From positions 248,001 through 312,000 of the forward strand of contig CAVYDG010000023.1 in NCBI GenBank assembly GCA_963767245.1: 64,000 nucleotides of DNA, read 5' to 3'. Both the position numbers and the translations under genes were made by a program. How positions within the stretch are numbered: position 1 is the stretch's first letter; each line of letters begins with the position of its first letter. Shown here one piece after another: positions 26,668 to 36,215 of the stretch. This DNA comes from Roseiarcus sp963767245 (GTDB lineage Bacteria > Pseudomonadota > Alphaproteobacteria > Rhizobiales > Beijerinckiaceae). The notes under the pieces were generated by a model. The model was not told the origin of the DNA, searched no databases, and saw only the letters and a list, made by a program, of their open reading frames with translations.

Positions 26668-26913
26668 TCAGGGCGTCGCAGGTCGATTTGCCCCCTTGTC
26701 CCGCAGCGCTTCGTAGAGCAACGCTGGGCCGAGCAATACATCCTTCAATCCGTCGCGCACCCTTTCTGACTCCAGCGCCCGCTCCGGAATGATGTCGCGA
26801 TAACTCTCGCCCCGAGCCCTTGGCTGCAGCACCGCCCGCCCAAAATAGCGTCGCCGCATGATCCGCACCGCCATCTCGTCCGCCGCCTTCGAGGCCATCG
26901 CCGCGACGCCCAC
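26668..26913 (-). CDS. Small hypothetical protein
   Basis: An 81-residue frame rich in Arg, Glu and Leu (AADEMAVRIMRRRYFGRAVL, then ALESERVRDGLKDVLLGP). It could be a short helical protein or a remnant of a larger one. There is no recognisable family and no clear ribosome-binding site. It is listed because its composition differs from shadow frames. Confidence 0.3.
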   Translation of the reverse strand: MGVAAMASKAADEMAVRIMRRRYFGRAVLQPRARGESYRDIIPERALESERVRDGLKDVLLGPALLYEALRDKGANRPATP

Positions 26914-27013
26914 CCCGCCTATCGCGTTTTGTACTGCATCCTATTGCATATTAGATCGTAAATGGCGGAATTCGCCGCAGGACCCGCCAATCTAAGATCC
27001 GGAGAATGAGAAG

Positions 27014-27259
27014 ATGGAAAGGTTTGAGGAGTTCGATACTTACGCCAAGGGTCTGATCGAGCGGTGGGACGAAACCGGGAATGCTTGGCATGCAGTCGGC
27101 GACATTGGCATGCTGCCGGATAAGCGCATGATCGCCAAAGGCTTTGTGAACGTCTTGAACTGGCTCCACGACGTGCCGGAATTCGATGGCATGGTCAAGG
27201 CGGCGCAGGCAACTCTGAAGATGCTGGAGCAAGGGGGGCGTCCCGGCGGCGCGCCTTGA
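27014..27259 (+). CDS. Small hypothetical protein
   Basis: An 81-residue acidic helical protein beginning MERFEEFDTYAKGLIERWDE, with an AT-rich leader and GGAGAATGAGAAG before the ATG as a plausible ribosome-binding site. Codon choice and composition look real. No family is recognised. Confidence 0.5.
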   Translation: MERFEEFDTYAKGLIERWDETGNAWHAVGDIGMLPDKRMIAKGFVNVLNWLHDVPEFDGMVKAAQATLKMLEQGGRPGGAP

Positions 27260-27514
27260 GCGTAAGGTCGGAACGCCGTCACTGAGAAGGGCGAGCGGCT
27301 GATCTGTGGTCGATACGGCTGAAGGCGATGCGCTGACCGGCGAGAGCTACAGCGACGTCATCCTGCGGGTGGCGGAGGCGACCGAGTAGCCGCTGTGGAC
27401 AAGACGGAAGCCCGGCCTCGGTTCCCCCTGTTCCCGCCTGTGCGACTCGCATAGGCCTTCGCTGGAGTATTCGAGACGAGCACACACATGACGGTCGCCG
27501 CGAAATAGGACGCC
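27260..27514. other. Short region without an assignable gene
   Basis: One open tail on the + strand (ending ...GESYSDVILRVAEATE, stop near 27388) faintly resembles the end of a VapB-like antitoxin, but no start or partner toxin is seen. Nothing else is supported. Confidence 0.3.
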
Positions 27515-28209
27515 GTGGGACGCGAAGGCGGTGGGATGTTGGAATCGCTAACGCCCTTAATATATCCGAGCAGGGCAAATATAGGTACATTGGAGGCAGC
27601 AAGGGGTGGGCTAGCTTGGGCACTAATATTTGCGACCGGCATAGTGTTGCTTGGAGTGTATCTGGAGAAGGAGACTTTTTCTAAATATTTACAACATACA
27701 GGATGGAGTTTGCTGATAGTGGGATTGGCTGCAGAGATATTTATATCTGCGGAATTGTGGGGAATAGACAATGGGATAACCCACCTACAGGAAGACAAGA
27801 TATTCTCGCTTGAGAACAAAATAGCTCCGCGTGATCTAGATGCGAACGCGCAAAAGGCACTCGGTAAACAATTATCTTCCTTCTCAGGGAAGACGTTCTC
27901 GTTACTTCGTATTTGCTTGATCTCGAAGCCGCTTGGCTAGGTCAGGAAATTATACAGGCATTGAAGCTCGCGGGTATCCAACCGATCTCGGCATTGGCGT
28001 GCCAAGCTTCCGTCGGTGGCTTAACGGTAGCCATCCATGTGACGGGGACGGACGACCAGTTGGTGAACGCGCTTTTGAAATCCCTTCCAAAATTCGGCCT
28101 AGAGAGCGTGCCTGACCCCAGTCCAGTTTCGTTTATGCATTGCCCCAATGAGGACACCTCGGGGATCAACGCCACGATATTCGTGGCCATAAAACGTCCA
28201 ACTCCATGA
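27515..28209 (+). pseudogene. Frameshifted small membrane protein gene
   Basis: Two adjoining frames make one protein. The first (from 27515) has two membrane segments (GGLAWALIFATGIVLLGVYL and WSLLIVGLAAEIFISAELW), a coiled segment and IAPRDLDANAQKALGKQL. The second continues VLVTSYLLDLEAAWLGQEII and ends in a domain with GGLTVAIHVTGTDDQLVNALL. The frame changes near 27890, equal to one missing base. This architecture occurs in unannotated proteobacterial membrane proteins with a cytoplasmic sensory-like tail. The low GC of the first half suggests foreign origin. Confidence 0.6.
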
Positions 28210-28408
28210 TGAAACAAGCTCTGGCTGCACGTCAGGCCCGCAGCCACCGCCGTTGCCATTCGGACAACCGTTGGCGGTGAGGCCCTTTTTCAGGGTCGCG
28301 GCGATGGCAGTGAAGGCGGCGGGGGATATCGTGACCATGGGCTGAATATGGACGCGAACTCGGGCCGCCCCCTATCCCCGGCAGTGCGACGGGAGAAACG
28401 AAGTTCCC

Positions 28409-29386
28409 ATGCCTGACGACAGATACACATACGACGTTGACCAGTGCGATGTCTCGAACGAGCGTCGACCCAACCTTCGCCGTTTTCGTGAGAAGCGGCG
28501 CGAGTGGCTGTCGTGGTTGCACACGGACGAACACCACGCGATCTGGCCGACGCTGCATGGCATGGTCTGGACGGACGTTGCGTTTAACGCTCTGAGGGGG
28601 CTTGCGGAGAGCGACAACGAGAACGCCCTCAATAACCCGCTGATCGTAGAGGCGCTCGTTAGAGGACACTTGTCGACGCAAGTTCTCGCGATCCGGAGGC
28701 TCATGGAGGATACTCCTAAACAGCGCCTCTCGCTGCGTAGGCTAGTTAAGGATTTGAAGCGTCACCGCGACCTGTTCACACGAGAAAACTACGTCTGTCA
28801 CGATGGTTTGCCCTACGACTATAAAGCCGTTCGCGATGCTCATTTCCGTAAACGCACGGCGGAGGGCGTCGTCTTCTCGTGGAACCCGACCGACGGCCCC
28901 GAGGCCGACGGAACCTCCGAATTGATCCACGGCCATTTTGACAAACTAGCAGGCGTCGATCAGACGCATCGAACGCGAGAAGACCGCCTCCCGCTCAAGC
29001 TCCTAACGACCATCGAGGCATGGCTCGACGAAAGCGGCGCGGACGACTTAGCGGAATGGAGCAGCACTTACCTTGCGCACGCGGGCGGTCCAAACGAACG
29101 GGCTAGGGTTGGCGAGATGGCGCTGACGTCAGGGAGGATCACTGAAGCGATCAAGGTTCTTGCGCGAGCGACAGAGGCCATATCCTTGTTCCTTTACGCA
29201 GGTGGCCGAGCGGGATCGGTGATGCCGGTCGCGCAGTTCGATCAGTTTCAATTCATGAAGCTGGACAAGCCGGTCATGCGCCCCGGCGGAGAGGACGAAG
29301 CCTACCAGCGCTGGAAGCAACTCAGTGCGCAATGGGACCGCTGTCTGGACTCGGTTGAAGACGAACTGGTCCTCCTCCGTCCGTGA
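28409..29386 (+). CDS. Large helical protein, AbiU2/HEPN-like (unrecognised)
   Basis: A 325-residue, almost all-helical, charged protein. The segment LVRGHLSTQVLAIRRLMEDTPKQRLSLRRLVKDL has the look of AbiU2/HEPN-type proteins, where a helix pair precedes LxRLxxxL, but a canonical Rx4-6H motif is not obvious. The next gene follows after 27 bp on the same strand, so the two are probably co-transcribed. It lies in the island; phage defence or plasmid maintenance are possible roles, both speculative. Confidence 0.5.
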   Translation: MPDDRYTYDVDQCDVSNERRPNLRRFREKRREWLSWLHTDEHHAIWPTLHGMVWTDVAFNALRGLAESDNENALNNPLIVEALVRGHLSTQVLAIRRLMEDTPKQRLSLRRLVKDLKRHRDLFTRENYVCHDGLPYDYKAVRDAHFRKRTAEGVVFSWNPTDGPEADGTSELIHGHFDKLAGVDQTHRTREDRLPLKLLTTIEAWLDESGADDLAEWSSTYLAHAGGPNERARVGEMALTSGRITEAIKVLARATEAISLFLYAGGRAGSVMPVAQFDQFQFMKLDKPVMRPGGEDEAYQRWKQLSAQWDRCLDSVEDELVLLRP

Positions 29387-29413
29387 GAACCGGATAAGCG
29401 CAGGGAACACGGC

Positions 29414-30280
29414 ATGGCCTACCCGCAATCAACTCTCCAAGAGATTGTCGAGAGCGAACGCTCGATGTTCCTTGACGGGGAGTCGAGATATGGGCGGCAT
29501 TTCAAACACGCGCGAGCTGCGACGATATACCTAACTTTGTGCGTCGTCAGCGTGGACCGCGACCGTTCAGATACTTTCGGTCGGCTCTTCTCGCTGATGA
29601 AAAAACACCACACGCTCGCCCTTCTCTCGGTGCTCCGCCTACACAAGGTTCAGGCGATGCAAAATTTGCGTCAAGTCCTCGAAGCTGGCGCTGGAGCCGC
29701 CTACGCCATCGCGAACTCGGACGTTCGTGACTTCGTAGACATTGATGAGTTCAACATCATGGACGCTTCTCAAAAACTGACGAAAAAACGCTATCAATGG
29801 CTGAACGAAAACTACCCCGCCGGATCGAAATGGATCGCGGACACAAAACGCCAGATCAACGAAGGCCCAGCTCACGCGAATCTCATCAGCGCCGACGCCG
29901 CGTATCGTGAAACCGCAGAAGTCGCGGACCTACCCTTCTTCGACATCGAAGACGAGTATTTCGTCCAAGCCGATCTCTGGTTGATCAGCAGTGTGGCCAT
30001 CACGCTGATGGACCTGTTTTACGGCGTGACGCAGGGCGTCGCCCGAGCTATCGGACGGTCGGTGTTGGAGTTTCGTCCAGATTTCCTCAACACGGTTGCA
30101 GGCTTGGCTGTGGAGAGCAACGCGCTGCTAGATGAGATCAAGGGAAGCAACCGTTACAAAGTACCAATGCTAAACGAAAAACAACGCAGCGAAGAGAAGG
30201 CCAAGCTGCGCGATGCAACCACGACCGACTCGTCCCGCACGACGCCGAATCCGACGAAGCCTAAACCGACGCGATCCTAG
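29414..30280 (+). CDS. Helical protein co-transcribed with the previous gene
   Basis: A 288-residue protein. SLMKKHHTLALLSVLRLHKVQAMQNLRQVLEAGAGAAYAI is a long helical pair, followed by KRQINEGPAHANLISADAAY, in which Arg and His are placed as in some HEPN variants. A hydrophobic patch (LWLISSVAITLMDLFYGV) could be a buried helix or a membrane segment. The last 30 residues are disordered and rich in Thr, Pro and Lys. I do not recognise the family; the shared layout with its neighbour suggests a two-gene module. Confidence 0.5.
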   Translation: MAYPQSTLQEIVESERSMFLDGESRYGRHFKHARAATIYLTLCVVSVDRDRSDTFGRLFSLMKKHHTLALLSVLRLHKVQAMQNLRQVLEAGAGAAYAIANSDVRDFVDIDEFNIMDASQKLTKKRYQWLNENYPAGSKWIADTKRQINEGPAHANLISADAAYRETAEVADLPFFDIEDEYFVQADLWLISSVAITLMDLFYGVTQGVARAIGRSVLEFRPDFLNTVAGLAVESNALLDEIKGSNRYKVPMLNEKQRSEEKAKLRDATTTDSSRTTPNPTKPKPTRS

Positions 30281-30765
30281 CGGTTGCGGGAACGGTCGCC
30301 TATTCCGCGTTCGCCTCACTGTGCCGGATCAAGGGCGGTCGGAGCGGAAGGCCTGCGGCACGAGCGCGGCGACGAATTGCGAACGCGAGCGCGGCTTTGG
30401 TTTCGGGCGCATTTGTAGTGTCGGTCGGGTCAACCATGAGCGAGGCCAATCGCGTTCGTGGTCAGGGCGGCGCGGCGTTTAGCCAAGACCTGTGGTCTGG
30501 CGAGACGGGTCGTCGACTGGCTATTTCGTCGCCGCCATGATGGCGTCGGGCATCATCCAGTGATCTGAGCCGCGCTGACGGCTGCGCGCTCACCCTATTC
30601 GCGCTTGCCTAGCCCCATCTTCGCAGCGTAAAAACGACCGTTAGAGATGCGATTGGCGGAAAGATCAATGCGCGTCGTTGTTTGGCCGATGGTCATCATC
30701 CTGATTATGACGGCACCGGTCTGGATGCCGGTGTTGGGGGCAATAGCCATCGTCGGCGGGGAGAG
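30281..30765. other. Gene-poor DNA left of the IS21 element
   Basis: No complete gene is supported. On the minus strand a frame reaching a stop at 30595-30597 encodes TGIQTGAVIIRMMTIGQTTT and ends GLGKRE; it looks like the tail of a coding region cut by the IS21 left end. I cannot name it. Confidence 0.3.
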
Positions 30766-30911
30766 TGCCGATTCCGACGAAGCCGCCCGGGTGTAACGGG
30801 ATAATGCCGCCCGGGATTCCTGAATGATGCCGCCCACCGTAACGGAATGATGCCGCCCGGGTCGCGCGCCTCGCTGGCCGATGGATTGTTGTCACCGGCT
30901 ATGGTGTTGGG

Positions 30912-31657
30912 TCAAGCCTTCCTCGATTGCTTTGCTTGGGTCCGACGCAGGCTTTCGCCGGCGAGCTCGATGCGATGAGCGTTGTGGACGAGACGGTCCA
31001 GAATGGCGTCGGCGTAGGTTGGATCGCCGATGATTTCGTGCCAACGGTCGATCGGAAGCTGGGAGGTGATCACCGTGGAGCGGCGTCCGTAGCGCTCTTC
31101 GAAGATTTCCAGCAGATCATGGCGCGCGGCTGCGTCGAGCGGCTCAAGCCCCCAGTCATCGAGGATCAAAAGGTCGGCTCGGCCGAGGTTGCGTAAGATG
31201 CGGGGATGACGCCCGTCGCCGCGGGCCAGCGCGAGGTCCTCAAACAGACGGGGCGCCCGCTGGTAGAGGACCGACCGATTGTCGCGACAGGCTTTGTGGC
31301 CAAGCGCTGAGGCCAGCCAACTTTTGCCGACGCCTGTCGGCCCGACGAGAACCAAATTGTCATGGGCGTTGATCCACTCGCCCTCGACCAGTTTTGGAAC
31401 CGCGCGCGGTCAAGGCCGCGGGGACTTCGATAATCGATATCTTCGACGCTGGCCTGTTGGCGCAGTTTGGCGACGCGCAGCCGCGCCGCGAAGCGCTTGT
31501 CCTGTCGCCAGGACGCCTCGCGATCGAGCAGAAGCCCGAGCCATTCGTGATGGCCGAGGCCTCCGGCTTCCCCGTTGGCGACGAGTTCGGCGAAGGCCTT
31601 GGCCATGCCATGCAGGCCAAGAGCGCTGAGTTGATCGAGGGTGGGATGCTTGAGCAA
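30912..31657 (-). pseudogene. istB: istB ATPase of IS21, frameshifted
   Basis: The AAA+ helper ATPase that stimulates the IS21 transposase. The N-terminal part LLKHPTLDQLSALGLHGMAK...DIDYRSPRGLDRARFQ lies in one frame (likely TTG start at 31657 after AGGAG). The ATPase part resumes in another with LVEGEWINAHDNLVLVGPTG, Walker A GPTGVGKSW and Walker B LLILDDWG. The break falls at a run of four A/T near 31392, equal to one missing base. This copy is probably unable to make full-length IstB. Confidence 0.85.
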
Positions 31658-31667
31658 GTCGTTTCTC

Positions 31668-33218
31668 CTAATTGTAGTAGCGCGGCCCACGGATGTTGGC
31701 GTGCAGGATCGGCGTTCCGTCCGTGGAGCGCTGGCGCGCGGGACGCCGGTCGAGGTTGTTGTCGAGGATGGATTTGACCGAGCCGTAGGTCCGCGCGCCG
31801 ATGTTGATGGCGCGTTCGGCGGCGGCTTCTAGGCGCTCGGCGCCATGGGGACCCGCGAGCCGGACGATGCCTAGGCAGGCGCGAAAGCCCTGCTCGGGAT
31901 GCGGTCGCGCCTCAAGGATCAGTTCGCACAGGGCCGCCGTCGCCGCCCCGATCAGGCGCGCATCGGCGCGGATACGCTCGATCGTCCAGCCGGCGTAGCG
32001 CCGATGGCTGGACGGCATGTGCTCGGAGACGGTGGTGTGCTTATGGTTGCCGCTGGCGCGCACATGCGCGGCGATCCGCTCGCCCTTGAGGAAAATCTCG
32101 ACGGTCCGCACCGTCAGCCGCGCGTCGACCTCGGCGCGGGCGAAGCGATGGGGCACACTGTAATAATGGGCGGCGACCTCGACGTGATAGTCGATGCCGA
32201 CGCGGCATGTCCGCCATTCGGAGAACTCGTACGGCTCAGCTGGCAGCGACGTCAGCGCCGGGCGATCGACCTCCTCCAGCAATTGCCGGCGCGTTGCGCC
32301 GAGCCGGCGGATCGGGTGGTGTTCATTGAGGTGCGTCATGAGATCGGCGATCGCCGCGTTGACGTCCACCAGGCTGTAAAAGGTTCGGTGACGCAGCCGC
32401 CCGAGCAGCCATCGCTCGACGATGAGCACGGCCTGCTCAACCTTGGCTTTGTCCCGGGGCCGCCGGGGCCGCGCCGGCAAAATGGCGGCTCCGTAATGCG
32501 CCGCCATTTCGGCATAGGTCCGATTGACCTGAGGATCGTAAAGGCAGGCCTTGATGACGGCGGTCTTCGTATTGTCCGGCACGAGCAATTGCGGGACGCC
32601 GCCGATCGCCTCGAGCGCGCGCACATGGGCGTCGATCCAGTCGGGGAGCGCCTGCGTCCAACTCGCGTGCGCGAAGGTGAAGCTCGAGGCGCCGAGCACG
32701 GCGACGAAGATCTGCGCCATGCGGATTTCCCCGGTGAGCCGGTCAACGACAACCGGGACCCCGTCGCCCGCGTAATCGACGAACAATCGTTCGCCCGCCG
32801 CGTGCGTCTGCCGCATCGTCGGCGACAGCTTCGCTTCAAAGCCGCGATAGAGTTCGCAAAACCGCGAATAGCTGTAGCCGCCGGGGTTGGCCGCGACATA
32901 TTCGTCCCAGACGATCAGCAGAGTGACGTGCTTGCGCTTCAACTCTCGATGGACCGCGGGCCAATCCGGCTCGGCATGGCGGCGGTGTCCCCGTTTGCTT
33001 TTACGATTGGCGTAAAGCGCCGCCTCCAGTTCGGCGTCGCCGATCCCCTCCGGCAACGGCCAAGAAAGCCCAGCGCTCTCCAAACGGACCAACGTCTCTC
33101 GAACCGTCGAAGGCGCGAGGCCGAGACGCCGCGCGATCTCGCGCGTCGGCAGGCTGACTGAAAACTTCAGACGAATGATCTCGCGCGCCTGGCGCATCGA
33201 AACTCTTTCCGCTGGCAT
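31668..33218 (-). CDS. istA: istA transposase of IS21
   Basis: A 516-residue DDE transposase. An N-terminal HTH (LPTREIARRLGLAPSTVRETL) binds the terminal repeats. The catalytic core has ERLFVDYAGDGV (first Asp), LLVPDNTKTAV (second Asp) and RDKAKVEQAVLIV (Glu). The C-terminal domain is intact to the stop. It precedes istB by 10 bp. Confidence 0.92.
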   Translation of the reverse strand: MPAERVSMRQAREIIRLKFSVSLPTREIARRLGLAPSTVRETLVRLESAGLSWPLPEGIGDAELEAALYANRKSKRGHRRHAEPDWPAVHRELKRKHVTLLIVWDEYVAANPGGYSYSRFCELYRGFEAKLSPTMRQTHAAGERLFVDYAGDGVPVVVDRLTGEIRMAQIFVAVLGASSFTFAHASWTQALPDWIDAHVRALEAIGGVPQLLVPDNTKTAVIKACLYDPQVNRTYAEMAAHYGAAILPARPRRPRDKAKVEQAVLIVERWLLGRLRHRTFYSLVDVNAAIADLMTHLNEHHPIRRLGATRRQLLEEVDRPALTSLPAEPYEFSEWRTCRVGIDYHVEVAAHYYSVPHRFARAEVDARLTVRTVEIFLKGERIAAHVRASGNHKHTTVSEHMPSSHRRYAGWTIERIRADARLIGAATAALCELILEARPHPEQGFRACLGIVRLAGPHGAERLEAAAERAINIGARTYGSVKSILDNNLDRRPARQRSTDGTPILHANIRGPRYYN

Positions 33219-33409
33219 CGATCGCTCCCTTGGATTGCCAAAGGAGCGACCCTAAACAGGCCAGCGGAGGCGCTCGTCGCCGTCAAAAAACCCCGGGCGG
33301 CATTATTCCGTTCCGGTGGGCGGCATCATCTCGTTTTGGTGGGCGGCATCATTCCGTTACGGCGGGCGACATCATCTCGTTTTGGTGGGCGGCTTCGCCA
33401 GGAATCAGC

Positions 33410-34276
33410 ACACAGACGCACGCGCGCGCCATTCGAGCCACCGCAATCGGCCGTGATCGTCAGTTCTTTCATGTCCGGATAGCGTTCGCGGCCCATGCGC
33501 GCGAGCCACGTGCGGATGGATTGGACCGCGAACTGCGCGGTATCACTGGTGATGCCGACGCTGACGAAGCCAGTGTTGGCCGTCACGTCGTAGACGCCGT
33601 AAGGCACGACCTTGCCCAGGTCCTTGTCCTCGAAGTCGTGCACGGCGACGCGCAACGGATCGCCCTTCGGCCGATAGTCGGAGCCGCCGTTCTTGAAGTT
33701 GCCGACCAGCTCTTTCTTCTTCGTGTCGACGGAGACGACGGGCTGGCTTTTTGCCTGAGCGGTCACGACTTTCGCATTGATGTGGTCGAATTGCGCGTTA
33801 CGGTCCGGATGCTTCGAGCCTTCCTCAGCCTTGCGATTGTACTGGCGCGAGAAGCCGAGCTTCACCAGTTCCTTGCGCACCGTATCGGCGCCGATCGGAT
33901 GCCCCATGGCGGTCAGGATCGCGGCCAATTTGTCCATGCTCTTCGACACCCACAGCAGCGGGCGCATGGGATCGCCGAGCGTGGCCGGTTCGAGGAGGCG
34001 CTTCAATGCGGGCACGAGACCGGGATCTCTCGCGGCGACAGCCTTGCGGCCGGCGCCGGCACGCCGTACCTGACCTTTCGGCAGTTCCTCGCCATCGAGA
34101 TCGTCCTCGCCGCGATTGATGGTCGAACGGGCAAGCCCGGTGATCCGAGAGACCACCGCAAGCCCGCCCCGGCCGGCCGTTCTCACCTCGCCCGCCGCGA
34201 ACATCCGCCGCCCGCGTTCGTCAAGCTTCGAGCCGACCATGTCCCAGCGATAGCGAATCGCATCTTCATCGATCAT
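33410..34276 (-). pseudogene. ISAzo13-family transposase, 3' end removed by IS21
   Basis: The first 290 or so residues of an ISAzo13-type DDE transposase: GEVRTAGRGGLAVVSRITGL, GASKHPDRNAQF-like blocks (here EEGSKHPDRNAQFDHINAKV), SVDTKKKELVGNFKNGG (first catalytic Asp) and LTITADCGGSNGARVRL (second Asp). After that residue the frame runs into the IS21 terminal repeats, so the C-terminal catalytic Glu is lost. Start ATG 34276. Confidence 0.85.
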
Positions 34277-34575
34277 GCCATCCGGGATACAAGTGTTCGC
34301 CTCGATCCGGAATCCCGACGCCCCGAGTTCAACCCGCCGCTCGCCCGCGCACCGCGATTCGCTTATTGTTCGGGGAGGCCTAAGCCTTGCTAAGCTTCCC
34401 GGAGGCGACGCGAAGCAACGTCCTCAGAGCGCCACCCTCCCTGGGCGGAAGGTCGCCGCACGCCATTAGCCACCGCCCAAGCTCGCCTCGCCAATCCGCC
34501 ATGCCCCGCTCCCAAATCAGAGCGCGAATCCTCGCTTGGGCGTGGTTAACAAACTCCTATTCTGTCAAAGTAGTG
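34277..34575. other. Spacer between mobile elements
   Basis: These 299 bp contain no gene I can support. They probably include the outer end of the ISAzo13 element and a short piece of older DNA. Confidence 0.4.
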
Positions 34576-35396
34576 CTAGGCCGTGTGGACGAATTTGATC
34601 AAGCATAGCCCTGCGGCAAAGCTGACGATTGATCTGAAGTTGCGAGCGGTCTTTTCGCAACGCAGCGCAACGCGTTTGAAGCGTTTGAGCCGTCCGACGC
34701 CCTGCTCGATGCGCGAACGCGCCTTGTAGAGAGTTCTCGCGAAGAAGGCTGGTTTGTCGCGCTCGTTGGCTTTGTGCGGAATGACGGGAGCAATGCCGCG
34801 CTCCCTGGCCGCTTCGCGATTGGCCTTGCTGGCGTAGCCTTTGTCGCAGATGACGGCGCGCGGCTGAATGTCGGGTCCGATGTCGAGCAGAACATCGAAA
34901 TGACGCGCGTCTGACGCCTCGCCGCCGGTCAGATCGAAGGCGATGATGTCTCCGGAGGAGTCCGCTTTTGCGTGGATTTTTGTCGTGAACCCACCTCGCG
35001 AGCGCCCGAGCGCTTGCCCCTCTTGCCCCCCTTTGCCCCGGCGGCCGACACATGGGCGCGCACGATGGTCGAGTCGAACATTTGGATGAGATGCGCGGAC
35101 GAACTCATGGCGGCGAGCGCATCAAAGAAGGCTTCGAAAACGCCGGCCTTGCTCAGCCGGTCGAAGCGCTTCCAAACGCTGTTCCAAGGACCGAACCGCT
35201 CAGGCAAAGCCCGCCAGCGAACGTTCTCGACGGTGAAGAAATGAAGGGCTTCGAGGAAGCGCCGATCATCCTCTGCTTTCCGTCCACGCCGGGGAAGGCA
35301 GGCCCGAAACACCGCAAGCGTATGCGCCCAATCTTCCTCATCCATCATTGTCGACATGCGCCCGGTCTCCGAATCAGCCGGAGACCTATGAATCAC
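34576..35396 (-). CDS. IS5-family transposase made by -1 frameshifting
   Basis: Two overlapping frames encode one DDE transposase. Frame A (from 35396) holds the DUF4096 domain (WAHTLAVFRACLPRRGRK, WRALPERFGPWNSVWKRF) and IQMFDSTIVRAHVSAAG with the first Asp. Frame B resumes GGQEGQALGRSRGGFTTKIH, carries VICDKGYASKANREAARERG (second Asp) and RSRIEQGVGRLKRFKRVALR (Glu), and ends CLIKFVHTA. They meet at AAAGGGGGG (35026-35034, minus strand), a classic slippery site for programmed -1 frameshifting in the IS427 group. Confidence 0.85.
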
Positions 35397-35458
35397 GCCC
35401 GATTCATCAGGGGAATCCCAAAACCTTCATCTATCGAAAATTCGTCCACACGGCCTAG
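34576..35458 (-). mobile_element. IS5-family element (IS427 group)
   Basis: 883 bp bounded by 21-bp inverted repeats that begin CTAGGCCGTGTGGACGAATT at 34576 and end with the reverse complement at 35458. The transposase stop codon TAG lies inside the left repeat. It abuts a second IS5-family transposase gene on its right. Confidence 0.85.
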
Positions 35459-36215
35459 TGCGTGGACTCATTAGCACGTAGCCAAACGCGGATTGATGCG
35501 ATCTTGATGAATGCCAAATAGTTGGCCGCGAGTTTGTCGTATCGGGTCGCGACACGCCGATATTGCTTGATCTTGTTGAAGAACCGCTCGATCAAGTTGC
35601 GCGCGCGATATAGATACGGGCTGAAGCAGATCGGGTCATTGCGATTTCGTTTTGGCGGAATGTTTGCCCATGCTCCCTGCTGGCGGGCAAGCTCCCTAAT
35701 CCAGTCAGCGTCGTATCCACGATCCGCGAGCAGCATCGTCTGTGGCAGCAACGCGCTGAGGAGAGCCGAGCACAGCCGATTGTCGTGTGTCTCACCGGGC
35801 GTGAGGGCAAGACGGATTGGCAGGCCGTTGGAGTCCACGACCGCGTGAATCTTGCTCGTAAGGCCCCCTCGGAGCGACCCATATCTTGATGATTGTTGTC
35901 CGCGATACAGGCCCCAAGCTGGTGCACGCGCACGACAGAGGTATCGATCATCTGCACCGCCGGATCATGACCAGCGGCCAGCGCATCCATGATCTGGTCC
36001 CAGACTCCCGCCCGCCGCCAGCGAACGAAGCGACTATAACAAGTGGTGCGGGGACCAAAGGCCGCTGGCAGGTCGCGCCGGGGCGCACCCGAACGGAGGA
36101 CCCAAAAGATGCCATTGAGCACGCGACGATCATTTACACGCCGAACGCCACGCGATTTGTTCGGCAGCATCGGTTTGATGGCGGTCCATTCATAATCGCT
36201 GAGTTCGCAGCGCAT
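35455..36215 (-). CDS. Second IS5-family transposase, two frames
   Basis: Frame A from ATG 36215 encodes the DUF4096 domain (MRCELSDYEWTAIKPMLP, FWVLRSGAPRRDLPAAFGP) and MIDTSVVRVHQLGAC with the first Asp. Frame B carries GGLTSKIHAVVDSNGLPIRL, LLADRGYDADWIRELARQQG (second Asp) and ARNLIERFFNKIKQYRRVAT (Glu). The frames join near 35862 at a run of five G (minus strand). This may be programmed frameshifting, as in the neighbour, or a disabling indel; the run is shorter here. It ends against the first IS5 element. Confidence 0.8.

Larger units (their letters stand above)
30766..33409 (-). mobile_element. IS21-family insertion sequence
   Basis: The element holds istA and istB on the minus strand. 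Both ends carry the multiple terminal repeats typical of IS21: units of GGATGATGCCGCCC type, several copies at 30781-30860 and inverted copies at 33294-33392. The outermost matching bases are TGC(C/T)GATTCC...GAAGCCGCCC, putting the ends at about 30766 and 33409. The right end cuts an ISAzo13 transposase gene. No flanking target duplication is visible, and the missing half of that gene is not on the left, so a rearrangement followed insertion. Confidence 0.8.

Noticed and set aside
27300..27390. VapB-like antitoxin tail (GESYSDVILRVAE)
   Set aside because: Too short, no start codon or toxin gene beside it; similarity may be chance.
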